Positions 5,551 to 12,822 are shown, numbered from the stretch's first letter. The stretch: 12,845 nucleotides of DNA from Chloroflexota bacterium (GCA_030666985.1 DAOUWT010000049.1:1-12845), one strand, 5' to 3'. A program made the numbers and translations. The notes: a model not told the origin generated them from the sequence alone.

Positions 5551-6606
5551 ATGGAAGCAAATAAACCAAACACTACCGTACCCACCGCCCGCATCCTCGG
5601 CATAGAATCCTCTTGCGACGAGACCGCCGCGGCCGTCGTTGAAAACGGATGCACAATTTTATCCAGCGCGGTGGCCTCGCAGGTGGAGTTGCACGCCCAG
5701 TTTGGGGGAGTCTTCCCCGAGGTGGCCTCCCGCCAACATATTCGGGCCATTTATCCCATCGTTGAGCAAGCCCTGAAAGACGCTCATCTGCGTTTGGGGG
5801 ATTTGGACGGGATAGCCGTCACGCGGGGGCCGGGGCTGCCCGGGTCGTTGGTGGTGGGCATCAATATGGCCAAGGGGCTGGCCCTGGGGAGCGGGTTGCC
5901 GCTGTTGGGCATCAATCACCTGGAGGGGCACTTGTACTCCGCTTGGTTGACTCACGAGGGCAAGGAATCCGCCGAGCCGCCCCAGTTCCCGCTTTTGGCT
6001 CTGATCGTCTCTGGGGGACATACGGAATTGGTCTTGATGACCGCTCACTTGCAGTACCAACGCTTGGGTGGCACGCTGGACGATGCCGCCGGGGAAGCCT
6101 TTGACAAAGTGGCGCGTTTGCTCGGTTTGGGGTATCCAGGCGGGCCAGCCATTCAAAAAGCGGCCCAAGAGGGAGACCCAGAGGCTTTCGACTTCCCCCG
6201 CTCGTGGTTGGGAGGCAGCTTGGATTTCTCTTTCAGCGGATTGAAGACGGCGGTTTTGCGCGTGGTGCGCGGTTTGGAAGAAAGGGAAGCGGAGTTGCCC
6301 GTGGCCGATTTAGCCGCTAGTTTTCAGATGGCCGTGGTGGATGTTTTGGTGGGAAAAACACTCCAAGCCGCGAAAGAGTTCAAGGCCAGCGAAATTTTGG
6401 TAGGGGGAGGAGTATCCGCCAACCAGCTTCTGCGGGAGACCATCCAGGCCGAGGCAATTTGCCCGGTTTCAATTCCCCCCTTGGCGCTGTGTACCGATAA
6501 CGCGGCCATGATCGCCGGGGCCGGGTGCTACCGTTTCAGCGCGGGTCAACGCGACGGGTTGGATATGGACGCCGCACCCACGTGGTCAATTTCGGAGTTG
6601 GGGTAA
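5551..6606 (+). CDS. tsaD: tRNA threonylcarbamoyltransferase TsaD (t6A synthesis)
   Basis: TsaD transfers the threonylcarbamoyl group to A37 of ANN-decoding tRNAs, working with TsaB and TsaE in bacteria. It is usually essential. The 351-residue length is normal. Visible motifs are ILGIESSCDETAAAVV (15-30), RGPGLPGSLVVGI (92-104), the metal-binding NHLEGH (H123 and H127), ALIVSGGHTELVL (150-162), the FSFSGLKTAV segment, LVGGGVSANQLLRE, and CTDNAAMIAGAG with the C-terminal aspartate ligand. Codon and base use are strongly GC-rich, in contrast to the AT-rich cassette that ends 21 nt upstream. No partner genes tsaB or tsaE are nearby. The 3' end is overlapped for about 60 nt by a converging small gene. 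Confidence 0.95.
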   Translation: MEANKPNTTVPTARILGIESSCDETAAAVVENGCTILSSAVASQVELHAQFGGVFPEVASRQHIRAIYPIVEQALKDAHLRLGDLDGIAVTRGPGLPGSLVVGINMAKGLALGSGLPLLGINHLEGHLYSAWLTHEGKESAEPPQFPLLALIVSGGHTELVLMTAHLQYQRLGGTLDDAAGEAFDKVARLLGLGYPGGPAIQKAAQEGDPEAFDFPRSWLGGSLDFSFSGLKTAVLRVVRGLEEREAELPVADLAASFQMAVVDVLVGKTLQAAKEFKASEILVGGGVSANQLLRETIQAEAICPVSIPPLALCTDNAAMIAGAGCYRFSAGQRDGLDMDAAPTWSISELG

Positions 6607-6812
6607 CGTAATCTTTGTTCCTCCATAATCTTTTTTCCTAAAGCCTTTATATCCTGATCACGCAACCATTCTTTTCGTTCGCTAGTGTAATCCCCCAGCC
6701 CAGTCTCGAATTGCTGCAAGAATCGCACCATGCCCACCGGACCTAAATCGCGGGCGAGGGATTCTATTCCTAGAAATCGGATTTGATTAAGAGTCATTTG
6801 TTGTACATTCAT
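6546..6812 (-). CDS. small putative antitoxin partner of a PIN-domain protein
   Basis: From the ATG at 6812 this gives 88 residues. The core TLNQIRFLGIESLARDLGPVGMVRFLQQFETGLGDYTSERKEWL resembles, from memory, small proteins encoded next to VapC-like PIN proteins in Chloroflexota and cyanobacteria. That makes it a likely antitoxin-type partner, with no reaction assigned. The ATG overlaps the TGA of the PIN remnant (ATGA), so the two are translationally coupled. A slightly longer start at 6833 is possible but lies inside the PIN gene. The last 20 or so residues are encoded antisense to the 3' end of tsaD and look unconstrained, so the native C-terminus may have been lost. Confidence 0.55.
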   Translation of the reverse strand: MNVQQMTLNQIRFLGIESLARDLGPVGMVRFLQQFETGLGDYTSERKEWLRDQDIKALGKKIMEEQRLRYPNSEIDHVGAASISNPSR

Positions 6813-7093
6813 TTTGTCATTTCCTCCAACCAATTCAATGGATTAGCAACGTGAACATAGAGTTCTTTTTCCTTGCGTTTAGCAATGCGCACTAAGCGAT
6901 CATCTGTAGTCAGGAAGAAATCTGCGCGGGCTGCTTCTGCACAGGCCAAGTGTAACGCATCGTGCGCTCCAAATCCAAATGCTTGGATTGCCTTTCCCCG
7001 TGAAAGCACTTTTCTATCTGTACGGATAACCTTATGGGCAAAACTGTCCAACGATCGTACTCGTTCGCGTTTATCAGCGTTGGGGTTTTGCAT
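6809..7093 (-). pseudogene. N-terminally truncated PIN-domain (VapC-like) ribonuclease remnant
   Basis: The 94-residue reading frame matches only the second part of a PIN protein. GAHDALHLACAEAARADFFLTTDDRLVRIAKR holds the central and distal acidic residues, followed by the usual NPLNWLEEM tail. Full PIN toxins begin with a strand ending in the first catalytic aspartate (LDT-type motif), and that part, perhaps 60 residues, is absent. Upstream, in the same frame, there are two codons and then the TAG stop of the MFS gene, so no room exists for the missing part. Without the first aspartate the nuclease site is incomplete, so activity is unlikely. The intact reading frame and the ATGA overlap with the partner suggest either recent decay or a retained role, for instance as a binding decoy. 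Confidence 0.65.
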
Positions 7094-7099
7094 TAAGGC

Positions 7100-8458
7100 C
7101 TATTTACCGCTACCAACCTCCACCACCTCGGCTTTAGCCAACTCATCATGGTCGGGGAGAATGTCTTCTACGTTGCGGATGAGGGGGAAGATATACCCGC
7201 CCAGGCCCACGATAACGCCCAAGACGCCAGAGATGACGAACATGAGGCCCATCCCCGCCCCAGGGCCGGTGCCCACCAATCCCCCAAAAATGGGAGCCAG
7301 TGCCCCGCCTTCTGCCAGGGCTGGCTCGAAGACATAGTCTGCCAGGGGGCCGGCCAGGAGCATGATCACCGGCACGGTGATTTGAGCGATCAACCGGCGC
7401 ACAGAGAAAACCCGTCCCTGCAAGTCAGGGGCAACCTTGGCCTGCCAGATGGCTTGGTTAGAGCCGTTGAGGATGGGGATGATCAACGCTCCCATGAAGG
7501 ATGCCGCTGCCCAAACGGGTAAACCTCGCCCCACGCCCATCAGGAGGGCGTTGAGGAGGCTGGTTCCAATCATCCCCAACAGCACTCCGTGGACGCGGCG
7601 TTTGGGGCCTCCCCACACGCTGAGGAGCATTCCCCCCAAGACTCCGCCCACAGCTCCCGCGGATTGCACTGATCCCAAAATGACGGTGTCGTTGTTGGTG
7701 CGGGCTAGGATCATGGCTGCCGCGACGGTGAATCCAAAAGTGGCCGTGAGGTTGATGAAGAAGAAGACCATTTGGAGCCAGAAGAGGCTTTTGCGCTCCC
7801 AGATGTATTTGAAGCCGTAAGCGGATTCTTTCCAAAGGCTGCCCTTGCTTTTAAGTCCTTCGGCGGTGGTTTCAGGTTCGGGGATGTGAACGAGGAGCAG
7901 GGCGCCGATGGCAAAGAGGAATGTGGCGATGTCGATGATGAATACCCAAGAGATGCCAGCGAAACCAAGCACTACCCCGGCTAAAATGGGGGCTAGGATG
8001 CCTGCCCCGGAGTGGGCTAGCTGCAACATTCCGTTGGCGCGGCCGTATTGCTCTTTGGGAATCATGACCGAAATTGCCGCTGAATAGGCAGGCCATTGGA
8101 AGGCTTGGAAGATGCCTACAAAGGCTCCCAGGACGTAAAGGTGCCAAATTTGAAGGCCGTCGGTGAGGTATAGGATCAGCAGAGCTATTGTTGACAGTCC
8201 GGCTGCCAGGTCGCTGAGCATCATTATCAATTTGCGGTTCAGGCGGTCTACCAAGGCTCCGGCGATGGGGCTGACGAGGACGACGGGTGCAAAGCCAAAG
8301 AATCCGGCCAGGGCCAGGGTGGTGGCTTGCCCGGTCTCTTGCCAGGCCCAAATGATGATGGCGAATTGGGTCATTCCGCTGCCGATGAGCGAGATGGCTT
8401 GTCCTATGGCAACTATGGTGAAGGCGAACATTCCGGTGGGGTGTTTTTTGGGGGGCAT
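7100..8458 (-). CDS. MFS transporter, EntS/MFS_3-like drug or siderophore exporter family
   Basis: The 452-residue protein has about twelve hydrophobic spans. Early features are FTIVAIGQAISLIGSGMTQFAI in helix 1 and the MFS motif A version GALVDRLNRK between helices 2 and 3. The helix 4-5 region FQAFQWPAYSAAISVMIPKEQYGRANGM is typical of the MFS_3 (enterobactin exporter EntS-like) group. The substrate cannot be told. I choose the ATG at 8458 (MPPKKHPTGMFAF). The longer frame to 8560 adds 34 residues encoded by repeat DNA and a C10 tract. Only a weak AGAGA lies upstream. The gene follows the GAF gene on the same strand after 146 nt, and its TAG stop lies two codons before the ATG of the PIN remnant. 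Confidence 0.85.
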   Translation of the reverse strand: MPPKKHPTGMFAFTIVAIGQAISLIGSGMTQFAIIIWAWQETGQATTLALAGFFGFAPVVLVSPIAGALVDRLNRKLIMMLSDLAAGLSTIALLILYLTDGLQIWHLYVLGAFVGIFQAFQWPAYSAAISVMIPKEQYGRANGMLQLAHSGAGILAPILAGVVLGFAGISWVFIIDIATFLFAIGALLLVHIPEPETTAEGLKSKGSLWKESAYGFKYIWERKSLFWLQMVFFFINLTATFGFTVAAAMILARTNNDTVILGSVQSAGAVGGVLGGMLLSVWGGPKRRVHGVLLGMIGTSLLNALLMGVGRGLPVWAAASFMGALIIPILNGSNQAIWQAKVAPDLQGRVFSVRRLIAQITVPVIMLLAGPLADYVFEPALAEGGALAPIFGGLVGTGPGAGMGLMFVISGVLGVIVGLGGYIFPLIRNVEDILPDHDELAKAEVVEVGSGK

Positions 8459-8468
8459 GGGGGTCTCT

Positions 8469-8478
8469 GGGGGGGGGG
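8469..8478. repeat. G10/C10 homopolymer just upstream of the MFS start
   Basis: Ten consecutive G on the plus strand (C on the coding strand) lie 11-20 bases before the MFS ATG, next to the weak AGAGA ribosome binding site. Tracts of this length are prone to slippage. Confidence 0.6.
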
Positions 8479-8573
8479 AGATATTAGATACTGGATATTG
8501 GATATTGGGGATCGGGGATCGGTTGAGGGCACTGGTTGTGCGGTGATACGCAACACGCAATACGCAACACGAG
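8479..8573. repeat. degenerate GATATTG / GGGGATC and CAACACGCAATACG repeats
   Basis: The spacer between the GAF and MFS genes contains GGATATT twice in a row plus a drifted copy, GGGATC twice, and then ACGCAACACGCAATACGCAACACG. These belong to the same style of short degenerate repeats seen in other spacers of the window. No gene is encoded here. Confidence 0.55.
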
Positions 8574-8604
8574 TTTTTGGGAGAATTATTTTCTTGGAAT
8601 CCCC

Positions 8605-9225
8605 TTAATCTTGGCTAGCTCCGGTAACTTCTTCCGTATAGGCCAGCACAAAAGAGGCCAGACGCGACACCAAAACCAGAATGTCTAAATCATCCTCAGT
8701 GAACGGTTTCCCATCTTGAGGGTTGACCACCTCCAAGACTCCCAGGACGCGCTTCCCGAATTCTAGAGGCGCTCCCATCAGGCAAGTTGTCTTGAAGCCT
8801 ATCCACTGATCAACGGTAGGCAGCCAACGCGGATCTTCTCGAACATTGGGAACCAGGGCCGGCTGCCTGTGAGTAGCAACCCACCCGGCAACACCTGCAT
8901 CAGCCGGGATGCGGTACCCTATCAAATCCTCTTGACTCTCTCCTACCACGGCCACGAAAACCAGTTCCTTGGTTTCTTCGTCCAATAATAGCAAGGAACC
9001 ATCCCTGGAACTGACAGCTTCTAAAGTAGCATGCAAGATATTTAGAATGACGCCTAAAACATCTGTGTCGGCATCAAGAGCCTCGACATTGCATTGTAAT
9101 TTATTCAAAGCTCGGATAACTTGCCAGAAGCGCTCTACTTCTGCTTTCAGATCTTGGGTTTGCTCTTTAAGGCGGATATTCTCTTCCTTCAGAGCCAGTA
9201 AAAGTTGTTTGTCTGCTGCAACCAT
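8605..9225 (-). CDS. GAF-domain sensory or adaptor protein with N-terminal coiled coil
   Basis: The 206-residue protein starts at the ATG at 9225, which has a GAGGAG ribosome binding site five or more bases upstream, so the upstream ATG at 9270 is not needed. Residues 5-40 (ALKEENIRLKEQTQDLKAEVE) form a heptad-like coiled coil. Residues 55-195 form a GAF domain with typical DGSLLLLDEETKELVFVAVVG, an IPADAGVAGWVATHRQPALVPNV core and GVLEVVNPQDGKPFTEDDLDIL. GAF domains bind small ligands or act as dimerisation and signalling modules. No kinase, HD-GYP or GGDEF output domain is attached, so this is a stand-alone sensor or adaptor. It has its own extended -10 promoter and lies upstream of the MFS gene. 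Confidence 0.85.
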   Translation of the reverse strand: MVAADKQLLLALKEENIRLKEQTQDLKAEVERFWQVIRALNKLQCNVEALDADTDVLGVILNILHATLEAVSSRDGSLLLLDEETKELVFVAVVGESQEDLIGYRIPADAGVAGWVATHRQPALVPNVREDPRWLPTVDQWIGFKTTCLMGAPLEFGKRVLGVLEVVNPQDGKPFTEDDLDILVLVSRLASFVLAYTEEVTGASQD

Positions 9226-9284
9226 TTGTGTCTCCTCTTCTCGTATAAAACGTGCCTTGGAACAATTCAAGCCCCGATGTATTG

Positions 9285-9293
9285 ATTATAACA
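9285..9293 (-). promoter_or_regulatory. extended -10 promoter for the GAF gene
   Basis: On the minus strand the bases read TGTTATAAT, an extended -10 element about 60 bases before the ATG at 9225. The upstream DNA is an A/T-tract. It is divergent from a second TATAAT box at 9362-9367 that faces the lipoprotein gene, so the 151-bp intergenic region carries two back-to-back promoters. Confidence 0.55.
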
Positions 9294-9361
9294 TTTTTTT
9301 CCAATTTTTTTGCCATCTAAATAATTTTCTCAATAATATCCCCAACTGGTACAGAAACGGT

Positions 9362-9367
9362 TATAAT
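9362..9367 (+). promoter_or_regulatory. TATAAT box very close to the PpiC lipoprotein start
   Basis: TATAAT ends nine bases before the ATG at 9377. Initiation six to eight bases downstream of the box would place the 5' end within about three bases of the start codon. The ATG has an in-frame TGA three codons upstream and no Shine-Dalgarno sequence, which together suggest a leaderless or near-leaderless mRNA. Confidence 0.45.
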
Positions 9368-9376
9368 TGACGTATC

Positions 9377-10282
9377 ATGAAGAAATATTCCCCGGAAATC
9401 ACCTTTTTAATCATTACCATTATAATAGGAGTGGTTCCTTCTTTAACAAGCTGTGCAACTACTCCTGTCCCCCAAGTTCAGCCCCCCTCCCCCCAGGCCA
9501 CTGCCTCGCCCATTCCACCTGCCACCCCCCTACCCCCCTCGCCAACGCCCATCCCGGTGGCAGCCGTTGTGAACGGAGATGAAATCTTGCTCGAGGAATA
9601 TCAGGCCGAGTTAGGACGCTACCAACTAGCCATTGACCGAGAGTTGACAGAGGAAGACAAAGAAATAGTCCTCAACGATTTGATCCAACTAACCCTCTTG
9701 GCCCAGGCAGCTTATAGCGAGGGATTCGAACTTGACGACGCCGCTCTCCAAACTCGTATAGAGGAGCTAGACAGCGAAGAGCAACCCTTGGGAGATTGGC
9801 TAGCAAACAATGCTTACACGGAAGAAAGTTTCCAACAAAGCCTAAAAAGGTCGCTGGCCGCAGCCTGGATGCGAGATAAGATCATTGCCGAAACTCCGGA
9901 GACGGCAGAACAAGTCCATGCCCAGCAGATATTGTATTACACAAGCGCAGAAGCTGCTTACGCTCTCAACCAACTCAAGGCTGGCACAGACTTTGCACAA
10001 TTAGCAGCCACGCGCGATCCCCAAACCAAAGGCGATTTAAGCTGGTTCCCGCGCGGGTATCTGACTATCCCCCAATTAGATGAGGTTATTTTCAACCTGG
10101 AAGTTGGGGAATATAGTGATATTATTGAGACAGAGATTGGATTCCACATTATAATGCTCATAGAAAAAGAGCAAGACCGCCCCCTGCCTCTCGATATATT
10201 TAGAATGTTACAAGAGAAAGCGTTTCACGATTGGCTTGAAAGACGCTGGAAGCTTAGTACAATAGAAGTAGCACTTCCCTAA
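9377..10282 (+). CDS. PpiC/SurA-like peptidyl-prolyl isomerase lipoprotein
   Basis: The 301-residue protein has a lipoprotein signal peptide with lysines at 2-3, a hydrophobic core at 9-20 and a lipobox LTSC with C26 as the lipidation site. A Pro/Thr-rich spacer (29-60) follows. A SurA-N-like helical chaperone region runs from VAAVVNGDEILLEEYQ (61 onward) to about 170. A parvulin domain spans about 180-262, with AQQILYYTSAEAAY, the GDLSWFPRG loop and the DEVIFNLEVGEYSDIIETEIGFHII end. Such proteins help secreted proteins fold outside the membrane. The gene is likely the first of an operon with the Pro/Thr-linker membrane protein 22 nt downstream. Confidence 0.88.
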   Translation: MKKYSPEITFLIITIIIGVVPSLTSCATTPVPQVQPPSPQATASPIPPATPLPPSPTPIPVAAVVNGDEILLEEYQAELGRYQLAIDRELTEEDKEIVLNDLIQLTLLAQAAYSEGFELDDAALQTRIEELDSEEQPLGDWLANNAYTEESFQQSLKRSLAAAWMRDKIIAETPETAEQVHAQQILYYTSAEAAYALNQLKAGTDFAQLAATRDPQTKGDLSWFPRGYLTIPQLDEVIFNLEVGEYSDIIETEIGFHIIMLIEKEQDRPLPLDIFRMLQEKAFHDWLERRWKLSTIEVALP

Positions 10283-10304
10283 AAGAATACTCAGGAGAAG
10301 AAAT

Positions 10305-11093
10305 ATGACAACCTCCCCCTTTGATTTCATAGATGAAGAGCCCGACACCACAAAAAGCCTGGACACAACAAATCTAATCTGGAACATTCTTTCAGGCCTT
10401 TTGCTGGTGGCAACGTTTATTATGACCTTTGTCTTCTTGTCCATTTTCGTTAATCCTCAGAGTGGTCTAAATCCGCTCCCGCCACCGACAATGCCTGTCC
10501 TGATGCTGCGCGATACCCCCACCCCCATCCCGGAGAACGTTCTCCCACCTACCTGGACGCCAGAAGCTTCCAATACTCCGCTTCCGACCAATACGCCCCT
10601 CCCCACCTCCACACCCCTGCCAACAGAAACACCTCTCCCCACCGAGACACCACTCCCCACCGCAACCGTTGAGCCCTCTCCAATCGCCAAGGCTGAGCAA
10701 GCCTTCCAACTTCAGGCTGGGTCTCCAGTATACCTCCCAAACTTTGCCCACGCCGATGCTGAATGCCAATGGTTTGGGGTCGCCGGGCAAATTTTCGACA
10801 TCAACGCAGAGCCAATAACTGACTCCTCTGTAGTAATAAAAATCGGCGGAATCTTAGAAGGGGAAGAAATTTCCGAGCTTATCACTCTAAGCGGCATGAC
10901 AACCGGCGCACCTTACGGGGCTGGCGGATATGAAATTATATTGGGAGATGCACCGAAAGCTTCTTTTAATACGCTCTGGATCCAGTTGACCACTCCCAGC
11001 GCAGACTTAGCTCTTTCGGAGAAAATATATTTCGAGACCTTCGATGACTGTGAAAAGAATTTGATCTTGATCACTTTTGTTCAGGTTGATTAA
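10305..11093 (+). CDS. single-pass membrane protein with Pro/Thr linker and extracellular beta domain
   Basis: This 262-residue protein has a short acidic cytoplasmic N-terminus, one membrane span at about 25-49, a Pro/Thr-rich linker (58-128) and a C-terminal domain of about 130 residues. The linker holds five TPLPT units with single-residue spacers at 91-119. The C-terminal domain contains CQWFGVAGQIFD, many beta-type stretches and one more cysteine in FDDCEKN, so the two cysteines could form a disulfide. I do not know its function; a beta-sandwich displayed outside the membrane is the best description. An AGGAG site lies in front of the ATG. It probably shares an operon with the upstream isomerase lipoprotein. 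Confidence 0.75.
   Translation: MTTSPFDFIDEEPDTTKSLDTTNLIWNILSGLLLVATFIMTFVFLSIFVNPQSGLNPLPPPTMPVLMLRDTPTPIPENVLPPTWTPEASNTPLPTNTPLPTSTPLPTETPLPTETPLPTATVEPSPIAKAEQAFQLQAGSPVYLPNFAHADAECQWFGVAGQIFDINAEPITDSSVVIKIGGILEGEEISELITLSGMTTGAPYGAGGYEIILGDAPKASFNTLWIQLTTPSADLALSEKIYFETFDDCEKNLILITFVQVD
10575..10661 (+). repeat. in-gene TPLPT-encoding tandem repeat
   Basis: Five 18-base units encode TPLPT separated by N, S, E and E, within the linker of the membrane protein. Copy number may vary between strains, since the DNA units are also similar (for example CTCCCCAC recurs). Confidence 0.7.
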
Positions 11094-11252
11094 ATCCGCT
11101 AATCTTCGCGAAGCATTCATGTAGGGAGACGTTTCACGCCCCCCGGCCCCAGTTCCTTCACATGTTCAGGACAAGCCTGGGAGAGACATAAGCAAAATTT
11201 CCCCAACGCATCACGTCTTCACGCATCACGTCTTCACGTTTCACGTATCCCC
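11094..11252. repeat. spacer with CTTCGCGAAG palindrome and TCACGTCTTCACG repeat array
   Basis: A perfect 10-bp palindrome CTTCGCGAAG lies at 11104-11113. At 11207-11249 the units CGCATCACGTCTTCA, CGCATCACGTCTTCA and CGTTTCACG follow one another and end three bases before the ATG at 11253. This array is related to that at 717-768. No promoter or ribosome binding site for the next gene is evident in the array itself. Confidence 0.6.
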
Positions 11253-12752
11253 ATGAAAACGCAAATCATCCAACTGGAATCTCACGACGAGACAATCTCA
11301 GTCAAAGACAAAATAGAGTGGTCCCAAACCCACCGAATATTGCTGCTCTGGCCGAGACGGGGGAAAATCTTGCGAGACCACTTAGACCTCGTGTTTCTGG
11401 AACGCCATTGCGCCTCGCTAGGGAGTCAGTTGGCCCTGGTCTCCAAAGACCCCGAAGTCCATTTCCACGCCCGCCAAATCGGAATTCCTGTTTTTAAAAC
11501 AAGACGAGATGCCCAAAGAAAACCTTGGCGGCGTTCGTGGCGCTACTACCAAAGAAAACGCCTCCAAAAGAAAGCCTCAACCCCCAGGGAAGTTGACCTT
11601 TCCCACTCTCCACGGAAGGAAAACAGACCCCCAGAGACACCCCTTTGGAAACGATTAGGAATTTTCACAGTGAGCGTTTTTGCAGTCCTGGCAATAGCCG
11701 CCCTCTTGCTTCCCAGCGCCAAAGTTCAACTCCCCCCTCAGAGCCATTGGGTCGAGAACGTGCTTCAGGTTCAGGCCAACGCCCAAACCGAGTACGTCCA
11801 CCTTTCGGGCCTGCTTCCCGCCCACGAGGTGACGACCAACGTTGAAAAGCGGGCCACCCTCCCCTCCAGCGGGACAATGCAAATACCCGATACTTTCGCG
11901 GCTGGCAGAGTGGTCTTCTCCAACCTGACGGCACACGCTATCACCATCCCCCAAAACACCATCCTCAGCACACTTGCCGACCCCCCCACACGTTTTGAAA
12001 CCCTATCCCAGGTGGTCGTTCCCGCCGGCTTGGGCGAGGAGGCAGAAGTCAAAGTTCGAGCCACTGAACCCGGGGCAAATGGAAACCAAGACGCAGAAAC
12101 CATCACCGCCATCGGCTCTTCGTTGGGAGCAGACCTAAAAGTCACCAACCCGGAACCCATCACGGGCGGAGCGGATATGCTAATCCCGTCCCCATCGGCC
12201 AAGGATAGGGATACCCTCACCCAAGCGGTGCTAGACGAACTCGAAACCAATGCCCTAAACGCCATCAGCGACAAAATTTCTCCCGAAGACCTGCTCCTAA
12301 GCACGGCCCCGCTCATCAAAGAAATCGAGTTGCAGCATTACTCTCCCGCCGAGGGTCAGCCGGGGGACGAGCTTGAGCTTACCATGCGGGTGCAATTCTC
12401 GGCCTGGGTCGCGCGGGGAGACGATTTGCGCGAGTTGGGCCAGGCAACAATGGCCGCCAGCCAGCCGAGCGACAATTCCCAGCCCATTCCCGGCACATTG
12501 CACATTGTGAACCTCTCCACGCCCACTTTGCAAGGGGAGGAGGCCGAGTGGGAGCTGCTGGTCATGTGGCAGAACAAAACAGTGTGGGATACGACCGAAA
12601 TCGCCCAATTTCTCGTGGGACAAAACCCTCTCCTGGTGCAGGAACTGCTCACAGAAAAATACACCCTGGATCACCAGCCTGTCATTTCTTTGAACCCTGC
12701 CTGGTGGCCGCGCTTGCCGTTCTTGCCTTTTCGGGTGGATGTGGAGGGGTGA
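11253..12752 (+). CDS. membrane-anchored baseplate-J-like domain protein
   Basis: The 499-residue protein has a cytoplasmic N-terminal part (1-130). This part contains a nucleotide-fold-like stretch (ILLLWPRRGKIL to RQIGIPVFKTRRDAQ, 29-88) and then a strongly basic segment. One membrane span lies at about 134-154. The extracellular part has a baseplate_J-like core (about 214-300): AGRVVFSNLTAHAITIPQNTILST, an F-E-T strand, VVVPAG, and a TEPGANGN turn. Similar proteins occur widely in Chloroflexota outside phages and are usually just named baseplate J/gp47 family. No other phage gene is present, so a phage tail role is unlikely; a cell-surface role is inferred. No Shine-Dalgarno sequence precedes the ATG; a TCACG repeat array does. 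Confidence 0.75.
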   Translation: MKTQIIQLESHDETISVKDKIEWSQTHRILLLWPRRGKILRDHLDLVFLERHCASLGSQLALVSKDPEVHFHARQIGIPVFKTRRDAQRKPWRRSWRYYQRKRLQKKASTPREVDLSHSPRKENRPPETPLWKRLGIFTVSVFAVLAIAALLLPSAKVQLPPQSHWVENVLQVQANAQTEYVHLSGLLPAHEVTTNVEKRATLPSSGTMQIPDTFAAGRVVFSNLTAHAITIPQNTILSTLADPPTRFETLSQVVVPAGLGEEAEVKVRATEPGANGNQDAETITAIGSSLGADLKVTNPEPITGGADMLIPSPSAKDRDTLTQAVLDELETNALNAISDKISPEDLLLSTAPLIKEIELQHYSPAEGQPGDELELTMRVQFSAWVARGDDLRELGQATMAASQPSDNSQPIPGTLHIVNLSTPTLQGEEAEWELLVMWQNKTVWDTTEIAQFLVGQNPLLVQELLTEKYTLDHQPVISLNPAWWPRLPFLPFRVDVEG

Positions 12753-12762
12753 GCGGCGGTGC

Positions 12763-12782
12763 GGGGGAACTGGCGTTCCCCC
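12763..12782 (+). terminator. GC-rich hairpin after the baseplate-J-like gene
   Basis: GGGGGAAC (12763-12770) pairs perfectly with GTTCCCCC (12775-12782) around a TGGC tetraloop. It begins 11 bases after the stop. Only a weak T-tail (TTGAGCTT) follows, so termination efficiency is uncertain. Confidence 0.55.
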
Positions 12783-12789
12783 TTGAGCT

Positions 12790-12795
12790 TATAAT
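12790..12795 (+). promoter_or_regulatory. TATAAT box for a gene beyond the window
   Basis: A consensus TATAAT lies just after the terminator-like hairpin and faces right. No start codon with a good ribosome binding site follows before the window ends, and the -35 region is occupied by the hairpin, so support is limited. Confidence 0.35.
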
Positions 12796-12822
12796 GGAGT
12801 AAATACACACCTCCACGCTCGA

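Noticed and set aside
8458..8560. Longer N-terminus for the MFS protein starting at 8560
   Set aside because: The extra 34 residues are encoded by spacer repeats and the C10 tract and precede a normal short cytoplasmic N-terminus (MPPKKHPTGMF).
11253..12752. Baseplate-J-like protein as evidence of a prophage or contractile injection system
   Set aside because: There are no sheath, tube, spike, terminase or integrase genes nearby, and the protein has its own membrane span, so a cellular surface role is more likely.
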